The notes under the pieces were generated by a model. The model made no database searches. It saw only the letters and a list, made by a program, of their open reading frames with translations, and was not told the DNA's origin. DNA of 10,775 bases from an uncultured Thermomicrobiales bacterium (GTDB lineage: Bacteria; Chloroflexota; Chloroflexia; Thermomicrobiales; Thermomicrobiaceae), in assembly GCA_937891245.1 (NCBI GenBank), contig CALAGB010000490.1:1-10775 (forward strand), given 5' to 3'. Made by a program: the position numbers and the translations under genes. Shown here one piece after another: positions 8,144 through 10,775 of the stretch (within the stretch, counting starts at the first letter, position 1; each line of letters starts with the position of its first letter).

Positions 8144-8563
8144 TCAGCCCTCGACCAGTTCGGTCAGCACGCCGCCACACGAGCGCGGATGAATGAAGGC
8201 GACTTTCCAGCCGTGCGCACCGATCCGCGGATGCTGATCGATCAGTTCAATTCCAGCGCGCTCCAGCTGGCGCAACGCCAGCTCCAGATCGGGCACCGCG
8301 AACGCCATGTGGTGCATCCCGTCGCCGCGCGCCTCTAGAAAGCGTGCCACACCACTGTCCCGAACGGTCGGTGAGATCAACTCGAGGAAACCGGTTCCAG
8401 TGGTAAACGTCGCCACGCGCACCTGCTGGTCGGGCAGGTCGATCTCGATCGGCTCGCCGAATCCGAGCAGGCGATAGCGCTCCACCGCCTGCCGCAAGTC
8501 ACCTACCACAAGCCCAACATGATGTAGCGTCCGTTCGGACGTCACACGATCTGCCTGTGCCAA
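8144..8563 (-). CDS. mce: Methylmalonyl-CoA epimerase
   Basis: The epimerase interconverts the S and R forms of methylmalonyl-CoA, linking the carboxylase product to the mutase. It is a 139-residue glyoxalase-fold (vicinal oxygen chelate) protein with two beta-alpha-beta-beta-beta halves: LHHVGLVVGDL at the start, GFLELISP, MHHMAFAVPDLE and HPRSCGGVLTELVE at the end. Aligned by motif to the Propionibacterium enzyme, His15, Glu61, His85 and Glu135 fall at the four metal-ligand positions; the second is Gln65 there. The TTG start at 8563 lies 3 nt after the minE stop and has GAGG nine bases upstream inside minE; GTG at 8545 is an alternative. Placement directly before mutA confirms the role. Confidence 0.92.
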   Translation of the reverse strand: MAQADRVTSERTLHHVGLVVGDLRQAVERYRLLGFGEPIEIDLPDQQVRVATFTTGTGFLELISPTVRDSGVARFLEARGDGMHHMAFAVPDLELALRQLERAGIELIDQHPRIGAHGWKVAFIHPRSCGGVLTELVEG

Positions 8564-8566
8564 TGG

Positions 8567-8845
8567 CTAGCGCCTCGAGCCAGCGCCGCGACGCACCGGC
8601 ACGTTGGCGGTGAAATTATCACCGCGCTCGGTGCGCGTCAGATTGATTTGCAGCTGGTCGGCATCGACATCGAGATGCTTGGACAGGATTTTGAGAATGT
8701 CGCCGCGAATCGCATCCATCACTTCGGGCGTGATCTTGACATGATCCTGCACGAGCACTTCGACGAGTCGTTGTTTGGCAACGTTTGCGCTGGACGGGGC
8801 TCGCCGCGTTGAGCTACGGCCAAGAAGCGCATCGAGGAAACCCAT
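8567..8845 (-). CDS. minE: Cell division topological specificity factor MinE
   Basis: MinE stimulates the MinD ATPase and drives MinCD away from midcell so that the Z-ring can form there. The 92 residues begin with the amphipathic membrane-binding segment MGFLDALLGR, followed by AKQRLVEVLVQDH (the MinD-interacting stretch) and the dimerising C-terminal domain DILKILSKHLDVD...QINLTRTE. Length and layout match the family. The ATG at 8845 comes two bases after the minD stop. Having MinE next to MinD suggests an oscillating or gradient Min system in this organism and not a DivIVA-anchored one. Confidence 0.95.
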   Translation of the reverse strand: MGFLDALLGRSSTRRAPSSANVAKQRLVEVLVQDHVKITPEVMDAIRGDILKILSKHLDVDADQLQINLTRTERGDNFTANVPVRRGAGSRR

Positions 8846-8847
8846 CG

Positions 8848-9708
8848 TTAGCTCGCACCTTTCCCTTGAACCGGCGCGGAGCGGTTACCGCGAAGTCCGA
8901 TTGAACGCAAGAACTTGTGCCAGGCGCCATCCGGTTCTTCCAAGACCATGAGCGGTACATCGGCGCCGTTGATGCGCGCGGCGATGTTGCGGAAGGCCTG
9001 GCCCGCGCGCGATTCCATATCAAGCGCAGCCGGTTCGCCACGGTTGGTCGACGTGACGATCGACTCGTCGTTCGGCACGACCCCAAGCAGCGGAATCGCC
9101 AGAATCTCACTGACGTCGTCGACGCTCATCATGTCGCCGCGCCGGACCAGTGCCGGATCGAGTCGATTGATGATCAACTTCGGCGTCGGTAGTTCGGATG
9201 ATTCGACTAGCCCGACAATCCGGTCGGCGTCACGCACCGAAGAGACCTCGGGATTGGTCACGACCACGACATCGTCAGCCCCAGCGATCGAGTTGCGGAA
9301 GCCCTGTTCGATACCGGCCGGCGAATCGATGAGCGTGTAGTCGAACTGGCGACGCAGCTCCTCGCAGAGCGTCCGCATCTGTTGCGGCGAAACGGCGTCT
9401 TTTTCGCGCGTCTGAGCCGCCGGGATGAGATAGAGGCTGTTGAGCCGCTTATCCCGGATCATCGCCTGACGCAGCTTGCAGGTGCCTTCAACGATATCGA
9501 CCAGATCGTAGACGATCCGGTTCTCAAGTCCGAGTACGATATCGAGGTTACGCAAGCCGATATCGGCGTCGATCAAGACGACCGACCGACCAAGCGCGGC
9601 CAGCGCCGCCCCGATGTTGGCGGTCGTGGTCGTTTTCCCGACTCCACCCTTTCCGGACGTTACTGTAACGATCCGGCCGAGCGTACTTTGCTGTCGCTCT
9701 TCTCCCAT
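8848..9708 (-). CDS. minD: Septum site-determining ATPase MinD
   Basis: MinD is the membrane-associated ATPase that recruits MinC and is cycled by MinE. The 286-residue protein has the deviant Walker A motif GKGGVGKTT (19-27), VVLIDADIGLRNLD, the switch II stretch YTLIDSPAGIE, and MinD-specific INRLDPALVRRGDMMSVDDV. The C-terminal amphipathic membrane helix WHKFLRSIGLRG (263-274) is present but is followed by 12 more residues, whereas in E. coli MinD the helix is at the very end. The ATG at 9708 has a GAGGT site seven bases upstream. A 63-bp spacer with a small GC-rich inverted repeat (9731-9742) separates it from minC. Confidence 0.96.
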   Translation of the reverse strand: MGEERQQSTLGRIVTVTSGKGGVGKTTTTANIGAALAALGRSVVLIDADIGLRNLDIVLGLENRIVYDLVDIVEGTCKLRQAMIRDKRLNSLYLIPAAQTREKDAVSPQQMRTLCEELRRQFDYTLIDSPAGIEQGFRNSIAGADDVVVVTNPEVSSVRDADRIVGLVESSELPTPKLIINRLDPALVRRGDMMSVDDVSEILAIPLLGVVPNDESIVTSTNRGEPAALDMESRAGQAFRNIAARINGADVPLMVLEEPDGAWHKFLRSIGLRGNRSAPVQGKGAS

Positions 9709-9730
9709 ATCCCTACCTCAATGCCTGGTC

Positions 9731-9742
9731 GCGCCGAGGCGC
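9731..9742. repeat. GC-rich inverted repeat in the minC-minD spacer
   Basis: GCGCC (9731-9735) and GGCGC (9738-9742) are perfect complements around two bases. No T-run follows on the minus strand, so it is not an intrinsic terminator. The loop is very tight for RNA folding, and chance is plausible. Confidence 0.2.
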
Positions 9743-9771
9743 ATCGGGCCAATACGTCTTCAGTGTGCGTG

Positions 9772-10497
9772 CTACGCTCGTGCTCCGCGCCGTTCCGGCC
9801 GCCACGGTTCGACGATAATCTCGCCGTTATGCACGCGGGCAACCATTGGGATATCCGGACCCAAATCGCGCTGGTCCGGTGGTCGTGCGAAGATCGTTGC
9901 GATCCGAAGCTGGGTCGGCGTGAAGCGAAGCGCGGTAATGATTGCCCCAAAATCGCCATCAATTCCCGCATGGACGGTTCCACGTATCGCGCCCCAGACA
10001 ATGACATCGCCGGCCGCCAGCACTTCGGCCCCCGCGTTGATATCGCCCAGGACGACGACATCGCCATCGGAACGAACCGACGAGCCAGAGCGCAATGTGC
10101 GGCGCACATACAACGCCGATGATTCTCCCTCAGCAGCCGGCTGCTGGCTCACGACCGCTCCATCCTCAACCTGCGACACAATCCGGAGCGGCTGATAGCC
10201 CCAGGAGCGCAGAAGTTCGCCATGCCGCGGCACGTTGGAGATGACGGTGCGCAGGCGCACCCCCCGCTCTTCGAGCAAGGCCCGCAGGGCGACAATTTCC
10301 TCCACGTTCGGCAAGCGTGTCCCATAATCGATCACCAGTTCAGACTGCTGAAAAAACTCACCGCCACCGTCGATACTGCCGCGTACCATACCCAACAGTG
10401 CCGGTAGTGGGGCCTCGGCCGGCAGGCGAAGCACCAGACCATCGCGCGTGCCGCGGACGCGAACCTGGTCATCCGCTCCTTGATACCGCTCAGCCAT
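9772..10497 (-). CDS. minC: Septum site-determining protein MinC
   Basis: MinC, recruited by MinD, inhibits FtsZ polymerisation away from midcell. The 241-residue protein has a divergent N-terminal FtsZ-inhibiting domain (VRVRGTRDGLVLRLP near residue 10 and ELVIDYGTRLPNVEEI) and the well-conserved beta-helical C-terminal domain (LRSGSSVRSDGDVVVLGDI, AGAEVLAAGDVIVWGAIRG, VHAGIDGDFGAIITALRF, PTQLRIATIFAR). The ATG at 10497 was chosen for its AAAGGAG site 11 bases upstream. The frame continues open to 10560, but the added residues are unlike MinC and run through the spacer after the transpeptidase gene. It is the first Min gene of the operon, 86 bp after mrdA. Confidence 0.93.
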   Translation of the reverse strand: MAERYQGADDQVRVRGTRDGLVLRLPAEAPLPALLGMVRGSIDGGGEFFQQSELVIDYGTRLPNVEEIVALRALLEERGVRLRTVISNVPRHGELLRSWGYQPLRIVSQVEDGAVVSQQPAAEGESSALYVRRTLRSGSSVRSDGDVVVLGDINAGAEVLAAGDVIVWGAIRGTVHAGIDGDFGAIITALRFTPTQLRIATIFARPPDQRDLGPDIPMVARVHNGEIIVEPWRPERRGARA

Positions 10498-10583
10498 CGG
10501 ACTGGCGCTCCTTTCCAACCGGACGTTCCTCACCCGACCACAAATGTCGCACCGGACCAAACGTGCTGCGCCGTATAAAGCAT

Positions 10584-10775
10584 CTAGGCCGTCGGCGGTG
10601 GTGTCGCCGGTGGTGGTGGAGTCTTACCAAAATGCGCGGCCAGAATCGCGTCAGCCACCGGCACCGCGTAAGTCGCCCCTTCGCCACCGCTTTCGATCAA
10701 CACCACGACCGCGATCTCCGGATCGTCGAACGGCGCGAAGGCCGTAAACCAGGCATGCGAGTGTTTGTATTTTCC
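10584..10775 (-). CDS. mrdA: Penicillin-binding protein 2-type transpeptidase, C-terminal end
   Basis: Only the last 63 codons are in the window; the gene enters from the right edge. They read KYKHSHAWFTAFAPFDDPEIAVVVLIESGG followed by ATYAVPVADAILAAHF. This is the typical end of a class B transpeptidase domain, where the HAWF/FAP strand follows the KTG box (outside the window) and the ALVVLIENG-like strand comes next. The protein ends in a proline/threonine tail (TPPPPATPPPTA). In many bacteria the order mreBCD-mrdA-minCDE is conserved, so PBP2 (MrdA), the elongation transpeptidase, is more likely than FtsI; the fragment alone cannot separate them. Confidence 0.82.
   Translation of the reverse strand, partial: GKYKHSHAWFTAFAPFDDPEIAVVVLIESGGEGATYAVPVADAILAAHFGKTPPPPATPPPTA

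Noticed and set aside
10498..10560. N-terminal extension of MinC from 10560
   Set aside because: The additional 21 residues are unlike MinC and cover the AAAGGAG ribosome site of the ATG at 10497.

Overview
The window is GC-rich bacterial chromosome (roughly 60% or more G+C by eye), gene-dense, and contains no mobile-element genes, tRNA, rRNA or CRISPR. A two-gene fused biotin carboxylase/BCCP plus carboxyltransferase with a small epsilon-like subunit, a two-subunit type methylmalonyl-CoA mutase, a type 2 isopentenyl-diphosphate isomerase, a complete minCDE set and frequent TTG/GTG starts together suggest a Chloroflexota bacterium of the Thermomicrobia/Sphaerobacter type. That placement is inference from gene content; no taxonomic marker was compared.

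Layout, left to right. (1) 1-1295, minus strand: the start of the division and cell wall (dcw) cluster, mraZ then rsmH, with rsmH running off the left edge. (2) 1296-1591: a dense regulatory region with a TATAAT promoter pointing at mraZ, three 10-bp-spaced MraZ boxes, a consensus DnaA box with two near-matches on the same stretch, a perfect 7-bp inverted repeat around one of them, and an upstream palindrome. (3) 1592-5290, minus strand: an acyl-CoA carboxylase operon in the order pccB, a 65-codon epsilon-like gene that overlaps pccB, a 127-bp inverted-repeat element, then pccA. (4) 5457-6530, plus strand: fni, divergent from pccB and convergent with mutA. (5) 6544-10775, minus strand: the end of a PBP2-type transpeptidase (mrdA), minC, minD, minE, methylmalonyl-CoA epimerase and the mutase catalytic subunit, all co-oriented and tightly spaced downstream of minC.

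Two themes run through the window. The first is cell shape and division: the transpeptidase, MinCDE septum placement, and the mraZ-rsmH head of the dcw cluster. The second is propionyl-CoA metabolism: the biotin carboxylase complex makes (S)-methylmalonyl-CoA, the epimerase converts it to the R form, and the B12 mutase makes succinyl-CoA. The separate B12-binding mutase subunit and the G-protein chaperone are not in the window. The two themes meet in one apparent operon, where the epimerase start codon lies 3 nt after the minE stop. The most unusual signals are the composite MraZ/DnaA-type promoter and the min-mutase operon.
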